From the NCBI GenBank assembly GCA_000499405.2, contig HG738139.1:10502616-10566615 (forward strand): DNA of 64,000 nucleotides, in the 5' to 3' direction. Shown piece after piece: positions 1-12,300 of the stretch. The translations under genes and the position numbers were made by a program. Numbering within the stretch: position 1 is the stretch's first letter; each line of letters starts with the position of its first letter. Source of the DNA: Onchocerca volvulus (Eukaryota > Nematoda > Chromadorea > Rhabditida > Onchocercidae). The notes beneath the pieces are model-generated. The model made no database searches, had not been told where the DNA came from, and saw only the letters and a program-made list of their open reading frames with translations.

Positions 1-669
1 ATGCTTTAGCTTTGACTGATCATTATTTAAATTTTTAAAATTAATGGTGAAATAAATAAATGTAGAATCTTCTAAAACGTTTCTTATAAATGAGATTACA
101 TAGATACGTCAAGGCAAAAAAGAAATAAGATAGGAACGTTGATGATGATGAATAATTATCACTGGCATTCAAATCATGATACTGTTTAATCCAAATCACC
201 CTTGTTCTTAATAAGATTTTACGACGAAAAATCTACATCCATATTTTTTTTTCATTTGATCCATAATTAGTCGAAAATTAATTCATTTTATTTCATTTCA
301 TTACATCTTTCAATCCCTACTGCTCTTTCTTCTCTAGTCTTTTTTCTACTCTGTTCATTCCGTTTCAATTTCTAGTTGATGTTACGTTACAAAAATGACT
401 TGCCGAAAAGGTGCCCTTAAAAAGAGAATTAACTATAATTTTACAGTGATCATAAACAATTCGAGTGTATAGTGATGCTGATGATCCCTACTTTTTCTTA
501 TTCAATTTAATGTGGCTATTGACAAGTATAACTTGTAAAACCTCAATAACTTTTCCTATATATAAAGTGAAATTATTCATTCGCTTTTTTGTGCAGTTGT
601 GAGATAATAATATAACAATTCTAAAGCATAGAAGAGCTAAAAAAAAACAAAATTGCTAGAAAATCATAC

Positions 670-3600
670 TTGCATTGGTTTGCCTGGTTTCAGATTCATT
701 GTTCGACGTTCTACCATTTTTAATTCTTCTTGTGGCACGTCGAAAACATCAACCAATGCCTGTAACAAATTGTTAAGTAGATCAGTAAAGACAAAGAGAG
801 AAATGGTAGAAGCGGCAAAGAAATAAAAAACTATAATAAATATACTTCACGGATGACAGCATTTTTGGTCGGCGATTTTCCATAGCCTTCATGAGAATAA
901 ACTTTTTTTTGGTGGGGCAAAACCAATATACATCTGAAGATTTTTTAAAATAATCTAGGAATCGAGGTTACTGATAAATTAGGAGAAACATTGAACAACT
1001 CATGGTGAGAACGCAATGTTATGCCAAAGATGCTTAAGTGAATATCTCTCGCAGAAAATGCCTGCGATAGCAATCATGGATTTCTACATCATTAATTGAG
1101 TCGCTGATTTAATAAGGTTAAAATAATTTTGCTGAATAATAATTTCGCTAGCCATATAGAGTAATATTTAAGAAACAAAAATGTAGTCTGGAAGGATGTA
1201 GTCTTAGGGCATGATTCACACTCCTTTAAAAATAATTTCAATGGAAAACGGAAACAATTCTCAATACGATCAATAACCTGAATTTTTTCGAAGCTTTGCC
1301 ATCGGCATCGGTTGTTGGAAATTCACTAAAGGTGAATTGCGGTGTGAATTTCTCATTGGTGGTACGCTCTTTGTCCTAAAACATTAAGTCTTATCAGCTA
1401 AAATTAGAATGAAAAAATAAGAAATGGAGAACGGAAACGATTCTAAGAATAAATTGCATACCCTACAAAGACGGAGGAAGAAATCGTGGAGAGAATTGCA
1501 GGTGGCATATCCTTTCCTTCGATTTTCCTGAAAAACAAATAACATAAATTTAATAATTATTTAGATCTAAATAACAATATTTAATCAGAACTTTTCAAAG
1601 ATAAGAGTTTTTATACAAACTGTAACAATAATATTTTTGAAATATGAAAAAAAAAAAGCAATAAAAATTAAATCAGTGACAATTATTGCAACATTTAAAG
1701 TAGAGAATCGAAAACTTTCAGATTTCTTAACAAAATAACCGCATAATAAACCCATTTTTGGTAATTTTAAAGCTAACTCTAAACAAGATAAGAATATGAA
1801 GTAAAGCTTCCACCTGAAAATGCGCACAAAAATTCAAGCAAAAATTATCTTATCACTCACAATTCGTTAAACTCAAATTTTTGTGGAAATTAACATTTCT
1901 TTCAAAATATTCCAGAATTTATTTCAAAACTACAAAGTGCAGTATTATACACTTCACAAACGGAACAGAATTCAATAAATCAAATTATAATTAATTTGAC
2001 TCTAAGACTCCTCTTTCTCGAGATATTCATTCTGGCAAATTCCTATGCAAATGCTTATCAAGCTTTTCTACATTACTTCATCCATTTGGAAATTTTAACT
2101 TTCAGAAATCCCATGAGAACCAAATTTTCTTCAAAATTTGAAGTAAAGAAAACAATCATAAATATGCTAGTTTGCCATTTCTCGCATTTAACAATTAACT
2201 ATCAAAAATTCTTTTAATATTTCAGACATGGCAGCTAAATGAAAAATCAAAAGCAGTTGTTCCTACTGTATAATAAAATGATTATTCTTAAAGCGGAAAA
2301 TCCAATCCACGTTAAATATATTGTAATTCCACATTAAGTTTCAACAATTAATGGTTTTAAATCATTCTAATACAAACAGAGGAGATGAAAAAAGTCTCCA
2401 ATAAAACAAATCATCATAATACACCAATAAATTCTATCCTGAATATAAGTAACTTTAGTTTGCACATTTTTTTATTTTTCTAATTTATTCTTTAAGATTG
2501 CAGCACGCACAGTTCGTGCGCAATGAAATCATACATACTGCTTCTCAAAAAAAAAAAGATCAAGAAAAAGGAACTAAAACTGCTTATATACGGGAAAAAC
2601 TATAAAGTAAAGATTTCACTTATTAGACCATTTACACATATTATTCTGATCACAATGAATAACACTGCACTCAGGGAATCAAATAACTTCGTGACTTCGT
2701 TTCTAAAATACTGGTATCAATTCCCGACTAATTTATATCGGTTAATCAAGCATAAAGTTAGTTGCAACAGCACTGTTCTACTTCCATCCGGAATACTTCA
2801 TAAATAAAAGACTAGTGAAAAATCATTACTTCACTACAGAAAATAATCAAATTTTTATTCTTTTTTTAATCAGATTAAGTATATAAAGATGAATGATCCG
2901 AATTCGCTACAATTGTATATATCTGATTTTACATATGATCGTAACTAATTAAGGGTTTCCAACAACGACCGAAGCCATAATCATAGAGCAACAAAAACTG
3001 AATACTTTGTAAAAATTAATTTTCAGCGCTAACATTTATGTGAGAATGTCAATAAATAGTAATACTGTGAATTAGCAATCTTTTTCTCATATTAATAGTA
3101 ATACTGTGAATTAGCAATCTTTTTCTGCATATTATTAAAACTTTAAATTTATAATTTGGAAAGAGAGAATGAAAGAAAATGATATAAACCAATAACTATG
3201 CTGTATTTATAAACGTCGATCCAGTTTACCTCAGATCCATTCGTTTGTGATGCACAAAAATCATAATTTATCAGCTTTTTTGCTTCCGATATCGAAACCG
3301 AAATATCCAACATTATGTCGGGTCGTAATTCCTTCAAAGCTAATTCACATGCAAGCTGCAAACAACAAAAATATATTACTGCGATTCCAAATAGATATAA
3401 TAAACTTATGTGGTGACTAATAAGTTTAAAAAAACTAAAGGAAATTGAAATTTAAAATGAAACAAAAAATCAAAGAAGTTGAACAATAATACTTGTTTTG
3501 CAGCTTTTTTATTCGAACCTTCCGCTGAAAACGTTCTAGCTTGCACCGTGAAGGAGCATTCGTAACGCGGTAACTTGTTAACCATCATCTAAACTACTAC

Positions 3601-3853
3601 AACATTATTAATTCATGTCATCATGATAAAGTCAGAAATATTTGCATGTCTCCAAAACTTTAACATATTTCTGAAAAAACTATAATGGTCGTACGTCCTG
3701 GAATTAATTCTTAATTTAATGAAACCCAAATACGCAAATTTTAGCTAATATTCTAAATCTCTGTCTTGCATTGATATTCTCTCTTCCATATGTATGTGAA
3801 CTCGGAACTTTTAATCTGCATAAAATAACTTCTCGAAAATAATCCAGATATGG

Positions 3854-3909
<56 letters not shown>

Positions 3910-4804
3910 AAGAAACACGAAGAAATTCACGACACTACTCTGATTATTTAGTTTAATCCATCTCAAAATTTGCAGAAACTAAAAACGATATAGATTATGC
4001 ATAAATAGTTCTAATAAATACATACCGTCTTATAAGTACATTGATCTTTGAACTCAGGATACAATTCATTGATAATCATTGCAGCTGTCTTGCCGGTTGT
4101 GGAATAATTTCTAGATCTTTTATTCGGTGGTAGATAAGCTGCATCTATTCCATAACAGACAGGATTCTAAAAATCCAATGATACATAATTGTCTTAGGAA
4201 ATTGCTACAAAATAGTGAGATCAGGAAAAAGAGAACAAATTTGTAATTTTGAAAACAAAATAAAAGATCGACTTGGATTAAAACAGAATTGTATTTTGAT
4301 ATAAAAAGAAAAAGTAAACAAAATTAACAGATATCAGAACTAAAAGATATTTTCATGATCAGAAAATAAACAGTCCAATTTACTTTTAATAGAAGCAATG
4401 CTAAGCTATAACTGAAAATATTAAAAAGTATCATTATTAGTTACTTTTTTCGGGAAAGTACCGCCACCAGTACGCACACGCTTTCCACCAACTAAGACGG
4501 TTGATTGTTGTAGCTGCTGTTTTGCATGAAAACCAGTACAGGCATAATAACTTGCACCATTAGGATCGGTCCCAGGATACTGCTGTTGCTGTTGATGAGG
4601 ATAACGACCTTGGTAATTTTGATATCCAATACCACCATCACCACTTATTTTATTCGACTTATTTTTAGTAACACTGTTCAAAGACATTGGGTAATAAAAT
4701 CGTTGTTGTTGTGATGTTGCTATTGATGTTATATCCGATGAAGTACTACCGATTTTCAACCAATTTGGACAACTACCGCCGCCATAATGACTATGGCCAT
4801 CCAT
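670..4804 (-). CDS. Protein with two double-stranded-RNA-binding domains (3' part outside window)
   Basis: Eight exons join in phase on the minus strand: 4804-4445, 4166-4026, 3588-3493, 3355-3230, 1527-1462, 1375-1278, 933-846 and 759-670, giving 355 codons. The chain still ends at a GT donor, so the C-terminus lies left of the window. The first 120 residues are Gly/Gln/Ser-rich and low in complexity. Domain 1 (about residues 145-220) has the alpha1 motif MIINELYP, then FTVQARTFSAEGSNKKAAKQ, the beta3/alpha2 signature with the RNA-binding KKAAK. Domain 2 (about 245-330) starts NSLHDFFLRL and ends HEGYGKSPTKNAVIRE. Domain 1 resembles ADAR/NF90-type dsRBDs. Whether a deaminase domain follows cannot be seen, so I do not name the gene; Staufen-like is an alternative. 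The role inferred is binding structured RNA. The ATG at 4804 follows a TTTGTAG that could be a trans-splice acceptor. Confidence 0.8.
3058..3137. repeat. Tandem duplication of about 38 bp
   Basis: The block containing AATACTGTGAATTAGCAATC and the following CTTTTTCT occurs twice in a row with almost no change. It lies inside the long (1.7 kb) intron 4 of the dsRNA-binding gene. It looks like a simple recent duplication. Confidence 0.8.
3856..3906. repeat. Poly(A) run, 51 bases
   Basis: This is an uninterrupted A run in intron 2 of the dsRNA-binding gene. It may be a retroposed tail or an expanded homopolymer. No target-site duplication was recognised, and its length may be an assembly estimate. 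Confidence 0.85.
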
Positions 4805-6560
4805 TTTTTTTGCTACAAATTTAAATACGAAATTGCAATATTAATCTGGAAAAATTTTAATTTATATAATGGAAAAAAAAAATACCGAAAACGAAACTAC
4901 ACAGCATCCAACATATCGCATTTATTACTGGATTAACAAGTCATTCATTCAATCCAGCACCTCCTGTATGTATCAATCCATACATCTTTCTTCTCAAATC
5001 AATTCACTATACTAATTGCCAAATCCATTTTCATTCAATTCATAACCATCAAACTGCCTGATTCTCATCATTTGGCATATATTTCTTGGTAAACTCTTTC
5101 CGAGAATGTTTTTTAATAAGCAATGAGTTTTAAATGAATGCAATAAATAATCGATTATAAAGTTTTCCTATCATCTTTTGATTAATTAGTTTAAAAATAT
5201 CGTAATTATCTAAAATTAGTGTATAGTTTAAAATTTCAGAATATGCCCAGCAATTCCGTCATTCTGGAAATTATAATTAATGGAAAATCGTGGCATAATT
5301 TTTTGAAGAAATACCTCATGTACTTATCTCGTTCTCACTGCTCTAATCAACTATTCAGTATTTTTTGACTTATTTTGTATTCCTTAATCTTTCTGATTCC
5401 TCAGATGATTACCTAAACCCCGGGAACAATCACCAACCGGAACTATAATCCTCTATTATCGATTGGGAACTTATGTTGACATGAAAGGGTCACTATGCAA
5501 ATCGATGATCTTATTCTTGTGCGAAGGTATCACTCGTCACATTCCACTTTGGATGAATTCATGGCGAAACTTTTGTCTAATTTGGTTGCGAAAAAAAAGC
5601 ACACACTCACCACTAATTACATAAATTATTCATCGAATTACTTGAATTAATTCTAATCTTATGAAGTTTGATTTCAAATTCCTGTATCTTTCAAACTAAT
5701 TTGGATGAGATCTAATTTTTCTTGTTGAAACTTAATTTAAAATTTATAGTTGAGAAAAATATGTGACATACACAGAAATATACAAGAATTGCATGCTCGC
5801 ACTGCAATATGCTTACTTTTTCTTGCAATTTTCTTTATAATTATTTTATTTCTTATTTTCTTGTACTTTTCTGGAATAACTTTAGACCAGAATTAATCAC
5901 TCAGTTATCTAAAGTTTGGATAAAGGCTAAGTATAGAAATGCCAAAACAAAGAAATTATCATAATATTGGATATATGGAAGCAAACACATAAAGGCACAT
6001 TTACTCATATATATACATATATATATGAAATTATCGTTGATATTTTGCAATAAAATATAAAAGAAGCAATGGACAATTAAATTTTTCGAAATTTCTCTTT
6101 AATAAATAAATCAAAGAAGCAGACATGACAATAGGCCAATCATTCATTGAAATATGAGTTTAGTTTCCAATTCAGTGTTTGGTTCATCATAAAGTGTCAG
6201 TTGTGCTATCAAAAATAAGCCACTTGAAACACATAGTCAATGTCTATGCTTTATTCAAGCAAGCAAGGTGTCATATTCATCAAAATTTGACGTCATATTT
6301 ATTGAAAGGGTGCTGTTATACTTATGGAAAGTTTGAGAAAATTGAACTGAAGGCATTTAAGTATCCAGACAACATTTAATAATTCAAGTAGCCGAATAAT
6401 GAAATGTTTGGATATTCGAATATTGAAGTATTTAGATGTTCGAGTAATCAAATAAACAAGTATTCAGATAATCGAGTAATTAAGCATGCAATTTTCGAAG
6501 GTTAATCAAGTTTTCTACTTTCCATCCAGCATTTTTTAAACTCATATGTCATCTTCAGCA
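4805..6560. other. Intergenic, no gene recognised
   Basis: This AT-rich stretch lies upstream of the minus-strand dsRNA-binding gene. Open frames here are short and lack codon character. From about 6380 to 6490 there is a degenerate run of units like ATTCGAGTAAT spaced roughly 15-25 bp apart. The dsRNA-binding gene's promoter should lie in the left part, but no motif can be named. Confidence 0.5.
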
Positions 6561-6582
6561 AGATCACATATGAGAGATATGA

Positions 6583-6745
6583 ATGCCACATGAGTTAACA
6601 GATAATCATTTTAAACTACACGAATCTTCTCGATATAAAACTCGTGTTGTAAATGTTGGACAAATAAAGATAGATGGAGATAACCCCATAGTTGTGCAAT
6701 CCATGGCGCTTAATGTTTATAGAGATCCAAACAACATAAAGACGA
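6583..6745 (+). pseudogene. ispG: Wolbachia-type ispG (gcpE) N-terminal fragment, nuclear insertion
   Basis: Translation in one frame gives RYKTRVVNVGQIKIDGDN followed directly by PIVVQSMALNVY. This matches the N-terminal signature of IspG (4-hydroxy-3-methylbut-2-enyl diphosphate synthase of the MEP isoprenoid pathway): R-x-T-R-x-V-x-V-G-x-I-x-I, then P-I-x-V-Q-S-M. Animals lack the MEP pathway, whereas Wolbachia endosymbionts of filarial worms have it. Only about 55 codons align; after roughly 6745 the similarity fades and the frame stops at 6804. The iron-sulfur cysteines and the rest of the enzyme are missing, so this is a dead fragment. It is flanked by AT-rich host sequence and a repeat island. 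A transfer from another bacterium is possible but less likely. Confidence 0.72.
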
Positions 6746-6960
6746 TGCTAAGCAATACCCTTCATTCTCTTGGTATGAGTCGAAGCATTATAAACGATTC
6801 TTAGTTTTGTTGCGGATTTATTGACACTTATGACTTCATTTCAGCATTATGCACTAATTTCGGCGAATAACATTTAGGTTTTACATCATAAATAACTTCA
6901 AAAAAAAAAAATGATATTACAACTTTTTAACAATTGTTTAATTTCCAAATTTATTATAAA

Positions 6961-7520
6961 AACTAGCTGGCCCAGCCACGCTCCGCGTCCGATCCAGCTA
7001 ATCTATATAAATAGAAATATTAATGTTCGTTTGTTCAAAATCTTAAATTTCCGGAAGTTCTTAAACAAGCACATTATCTATATTCAAAATCTTAGATATC
7101 AGAAAGTTTTTAACCTATTGCTTTGAAATTTTGAATAATGCTGCATTCGAATACGCGCATGTTTTAAATATCCATCGATTGATTTGAAATTTTCATACGT
7201 TGCATTCGAATAGGCAAATGTTTTTAAATTGCTTGAAGGAAATATTTCATTATACACTATTATGACCTTGAAATTTGTGCGGCGCAACTACAATTCCCCA
7301 TAAATCAAAAAAATAAATGAATTAGACTTCTCATAAGGCAAAAAACAAACGAAAAGCTCAAATCAAATTACAAATTACTTATTTATTTTAAAACACGAGC
7401 CTATTTGAATGCAACGCGACATGAAAATTTCAAATCAATCGATGGAGAACTTGGAACGTTGCAAGAGGTAGCTGCAGTCAATGCAGAAAGAAGGCTTGGT
7501 GAATAAATTCTGTCCGCTCA
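6961..7520 (-). mobile_element. Helitron-like or other non-autonomous element remnant
   Basis: The left edge, read on the minus strand, ends in a GC-rich stretch ACGCGGAGCGTGGCTGGGCC then AGCTAG followed by T, embedded in otherwise AT-rich DNA. A CTAG end next to a short GC-rich stretch is reminiscent of Helitron 3' ends. Inside, a unit of about 55 bp containing TTTGAAATTTTCATACGTTG and CATTCGAATAGGC occurs in direct orientation at about 7115-7170 and 7170-7225. It recurs inverted at about 7393-7440. No transposase or helicase frame is present. The class assignment is tentative. Confidence 0.4.
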
Positions 7521-7544
7521 TGAAGACGTGGTATAGGGCGGAGT

Positions 7545-8450
7545 CAAAAAATTCATTATTATTTATTATTAATTATTATTTATCATTATTCGTTATTTAT
7601 TATTATTTATTACGCAACAGTAAAAAATCAATGATATCAATAAAACAAATCTAATGACAAATTTATTAAGTAAAAAAGGAGAAAACGACATGATTTATTA
7701 TTATTTATTATAATTTATTTATTGTAATTTGTTATTTGTCACTATTTACTGTAATTTATTTATTATAGTTTAGTACTATTTATTATTCTTTATTATTATT
7801 ATTCCTTACTATTATTAATATTAATTATTATTGTTATTAATTAATTACTATTATTATTCCTAACCGTCTTTTGCAAAAAGGAAAAAATGACATTAAGAGA
7901 AAAAAACCCGAGTCGGAACATTAAACCGCTCCCGTTGACATTCCTGTATAATGTGATAGAAAAGGCGCCTTTGTTGGCGCGCGAGGGTAATCGACATTGA
8001 CCCTAGTTGAGGGTTACAAAGGAATGACTCTTTATTATTATTCATTGTTATTTATTATTATTTATTATAATTTATTTATTATAATTTATTACTATTTATT
8101 ATTCCTTACTGTTATTCTTTACTATTGAAAATTATTATTATTAATTAATTAATTAATTACTATTATTATTGTCTGACCGTCTTTTACTCAAGAAAAAAAG
8201 GAGAGAGAGATGGGAGAAAGAAGGAGAATGGGAGAAAAAAAGACGGGCGGAGTCAATAAATTCCACCTCCTCACTTACTTTCAGTTGTCACGGATATCAC
8301 ACGAGAAAAAAAAGTATGTCTATTTTAAAAAGTATAACTATTGGAATACAAGGTTGTGTCAAAGTTTGAAAACAATCGGTGGAGAACTTCCGGATGATAT
8401 ATCGTTGGTAACAGGTAGCATTTACATTTTTATTTATATGGATTGAGGCC
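7545..8450. repeat. TTATTA-rich tandem repeat island with duplicated blocks of about 310 bp
   Basis: Long TTATTATTATT/TAATTTATTTATT tracts alternate with more complex blocks. The segment near 7745-7880, ending in ACCGTCTTTTGCAAAAAGG, is matched near 8065-8200, ending in ACCGTCTTTTACTCAAG. A third weaker copy of the AT tract lies near 7690-7745. GCGGAGTCAA(A/T)AAATTC appears at both about 7539 and 8246. The words ATCGATGGAGAACTTGGAAC (7431) and ATCGGTGGAGAACTTCC (8374) link this island to the element on its left. A GC-rich core at about 7906-8020 includes ACCCTAGTTGAGGGT, which can form a short hairpin. No protein frame is credible. Confidence 0.6.
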
Positions 8451-9373
8451 TGATATTATAAGTCTAGAATATAATAATACAGTCTGTAACGGATGGTTAG
8501 ATTAGCTTTGATCTGTATCTTTTCGAAAAATTTTCAACTAATTATTAAGCCGTTAATTAATATAAGTGAAATCCACTGTTATCTTTTCTGCATGATGATT
8601 GTTTATCCTCCAGATTTATTTATAAAAATGCGTGATGGAAGTGTTTTTAAATTAATTCAGAAAATATGCATTATATTTTGCCGGAAATAGGCGATCTACT
8701 AAAACTCGATTTTTTGCCATCACTTCTACAATATGCTCTCAATCTCTGCTATCGTTTCTCTGAATTTTCACAATATACTCTTCCGGTAATTCCCTCATTC
8801 TTAGTTCCCTCCTCAGACGTTAAATCCCCACTTTCATTCCTGATCTTACATATTCAGCAAACAATTGCAATTGAATATTATTTTGCCAACTTTATCAATC
8901 TCTAATCCTCAAAATATCTTTTTGCTACCACTTCTCTGCCCTTCATGTTATTGAAATTTGAGCTATTTTCGAATCTCTCCATATACCCAGTCTCTCTTAT
9001 ATACCGTATCAGTCCCTGTGACAGAAATGATCAGTCATCTCCTCTATGCAATAATTTCATCCCAGAGGAAGGGATTGTTTAGTTTCATTCCTGTGCTCAT
9101 CCAAAGTTATCTAAATGGAAGTGATTTTCAGAATTACATCATCTCACTGAATTTTCTAAATATGCCGGATGTTCATGTGTTCGGAACCGGTATTAAGAAG
9201 CTACTAGAAATTGTTTAAAACCTTAAAGTTTCCATCGCAATTGCCCAAAAAATTAAAAGCTTCCACAAATAAATTCAGATTTTGGCATTTTTTCTGAATG
9301 AATTTAGCTTATTATTCCATAAATAAACTTTCGTTATTGACCGTCGTACAATTAAGTTTTTCAGGTTAATATT
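8451..9373. other. Intergenic, upstream of the first RMD gene
   Basis: Several open frames of 65-86 codons overlap between 8490 and 9218, but they show no recognisable domain and no splice-linked partners. The base composition at 8650-8860 is slightly richer in C than its surroundings, so a decayed gene cannot be excluded. The last bases before 9374 form a TTTTTCAG acceptor. Confidence 0.4.
9357..9364 (+). promoter_or_regulatory. Candidate spliced-leader trans-splice acceptor of the first RMD gene
   Basis: TTTTTCAG ends 9 bases before the ATG at 9374. There is no obvious cis donor close upstream. Nematode pre-mRNAs often receive a spliced leader at such a site; here this is inferred only. 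Confidence 0.45.
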
Positions 9374-12300
9374 ATGTTCCGTAGAACTAGTGAAATTTTC
9401 CGAAGAACTGTGCAGGTCGGTTTCTATCTCTCTTTTGCATTATCATTATTAATTTTCATTTGCTTCAACTTGTTAAATATTTCTCTTTAATATTTTTTGT
9501 AAAGCGATATCATACAATTCTTATCTAGAATTGAGGAGTCTATTAATTTACAATAACTTGTACTGTACATTTTGTGATATAAGTATTTGGAACTTTTATT
9601 GGATCGAATAATGATCCTGATATAGCATATAAGCTAATCTAGGTAAAGTTTAAAAAATGTTCCAGTCTCTTTAATGTAAAGCGTTATTATAATAGCCATT
9701 ATTCCAAAAAATTGTGTAGTTTTTTGGTTTTTTTTTTTCTTCAGAATTTCAGTTCTCGAAAGCATGCTTGCTTTGGAGGAGCAATGTTTGCTGCAGCAGC
9801 TGTCGCTCTTAGCGACGATGAACTCAAAAAACAACCTTTATGGTATGTTCCAATTTGTCGAGAATGATGTTGGATGATTAATTGATTTCATATAGAACAG
9901 TGGTTATAAATCAGTTTAATATGAAATAATTGAATACATGAATTCTTAGCTTTCTTTTTTATTTGACTGTCTGATGATGATTTTGTTATGTTTTTTGATA
10001 GACGATTCCGAAATTGTTCACCATCTTATCCGTCTCAGCTATTTAATTTCATTTATACTAGAATTTGCTTGCAATAAGAATGTGAATTTACATATTAGTC
10101 CACAGATAAGTTAAGTGATTCTTGTTATCTCAAGAATAAGCTATTAATTTTTTTATATGACATAGTACTTGTCATTTACTACTTCCTCATCTCTATGCTG
10201 ATGAACCTTTATATCAGTAAATGACTCATCATCATCCTTATTACTCAAAAACAGGTTAATACTTTATATATTCAAGCATTTTATATCAGCATGAAATATT
10301 ACAGTATCCAAATATCCCGGTAGTTTTTTGTTCATTATATCATATTGTTGCAGGTATCAAACAGCTGTGCGTAAGTTATCATTTGCAATAAAATATACGG
10401 ATCGGAAGGGCTATTTAGATGATGTGATATTATTGGAGAATCTTCGTGAAAAGCTTTCGCCGTAAGTTGTGATTTCGTATTTCTATTCATTTCATTGCCA
10501 TTGTGTTTTGGCTGGATCTTCAGTTTATCAGAATTTTAAAAAGGCAAATCACTTCATAATAAATGTAATTGATAATAAAGTTAATATATTTTTGTTATTC
10601 ATTGTATTAATCTTTTCTTGATAGTGATATGTCATTTTTTAAGGACAACTTTCCATCACTTTTTTCTAGAACGTAGGAATTTTTTTCCTGAAATTTTTCG
10701 TGAGTTATTTCCTAAACTTTACAATCTCGATTTTCTTTTCCGGTTATGAGTTTATAGTATTTATTTCTCTTCATTTTAGGTATTCGGACTCAACGAATAC
10801 AGACATCCTGTGGCGATATGGTAGAGTATTACTCGAAATTGCTTTATGGACTTCAAGTGCTGACAAGAATCGAATGAAGACATTTTTTGAGGTTCCTTTT
10901 TTCCGAATCTTTTTTTTCTCTTCAATTTTTATTATAAATGACTTTGTAAATGATATTCAGAAGGAGTCATTTATAGTGGTTTTTAGGCTGAGAAAATATG
11001 CAAAAAGGCGCTTGACAATGAAAATTCAAACAGTCCAAATGCTAATGCACACAAATGGTAAATTGAAATTATATAACCGAATCTAAGGATATTATGCAAA
11101 ATGGTTTCTCTTTTTGTTTGGGGAAATCCACAGTCCAACCAATTAGAATGAGTGATGCTTTCAGGAATCGCATTTTAAGGTATTCACATATAATTGTGAC
11201 TGTCTTATCTTAATAGATCGATCTTTTCCCGTAGCTTTACTATCATTTTGACTTTTTTAAAAGAAAATTAATAATGAAGTATTGGTCTTTTTCGGTACGG
11301 AATAACTCTGGTAAAACTAATGGATTTCCGTTCGGATAAGAAAATTGATGAAGCACGAAAACACCTTGAGAAAGCAGTTGAATTAGACCCAAAGGATGTA
11401 AGGTCATGGCAGTATCTTGGTTTGTTTTCTTTTTATTTCATATTTGATGAATATAACATAGATATTTGTTCTAAAATGCTATCTTGTTACCTTTAGCGAT
11501 GGATAATATGAAATTTCGTATAGCTTAGCAGATGCAATGCTATCATGGTAGTTAATCAAATTCTGACGATTAAAAACTAGTGATAACTTAACTTTGGTAG
11601 ATTAAATAATATAATCCAGAACAGTCATATCCGAGAGAAGTGATCTTTTGATAGAAAATTCAGAATAAATTTAGACTTGAAATAAGGGAAAAATCATAAA
11701 AAATTTTTGTTGCTCTAGACTTTTATTTATTGATATTATTTAATGTTTTCATTTTCGAACTGATTATGACTATGCAAATTTGCTGAAAATGAGTTTGATA
11801 AATATGGGAGTATGATAGATATGCAAATAGCCATATCAAATATATACATTAAACTTTGCTATAAAATATTGTTGCAAAACACAAGAACTTTTTTTTTATT
11901 TATCCTTATTTTGCTAAACTAACGTCTACAACTTACTAGTTGCAATCTTGTTTATTGTATTTCAGCGATGATATTGTTACTGATATAATTATGCTTTAGC
12001 AGTGAGAATAGAGTAGTTTTATCCTTTATTGCCAGCTCTTTCGTCACTACAAGATAAAAATATAGAAAAAAATTAGGGTCTTTGATTATTTCGCATAAGA
12101 CAGTACTAGAATAGCGGCATGATTGCATGTCAGATATAGAATATATGATCATAAATTCATCAAATCTGAATCATCTACATGAAATAATATGATTTCGATG
12201 TTTTGAAATGCTTTTTTGACTCCCGAAATTTGGTCAGTACTAGCTGTTTTTCCTTTTATTTTAAATGAAGTATATAGGACGAATGTTATTGGTGAATATG

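Noticed and set aside
1..660. Possible further exon of the dsRNA-binding gene
   Set aside because: No minus-strand segment here begins at an acceptor in the required phase with coding character; the next exon is probably outside the window.
8490..9218. Run of three open frames between 8490 and 9218
   Set aside because: No shared domain, no splice signals joining them, and different frames; possibly decayed sequence but nothing supports a gene.
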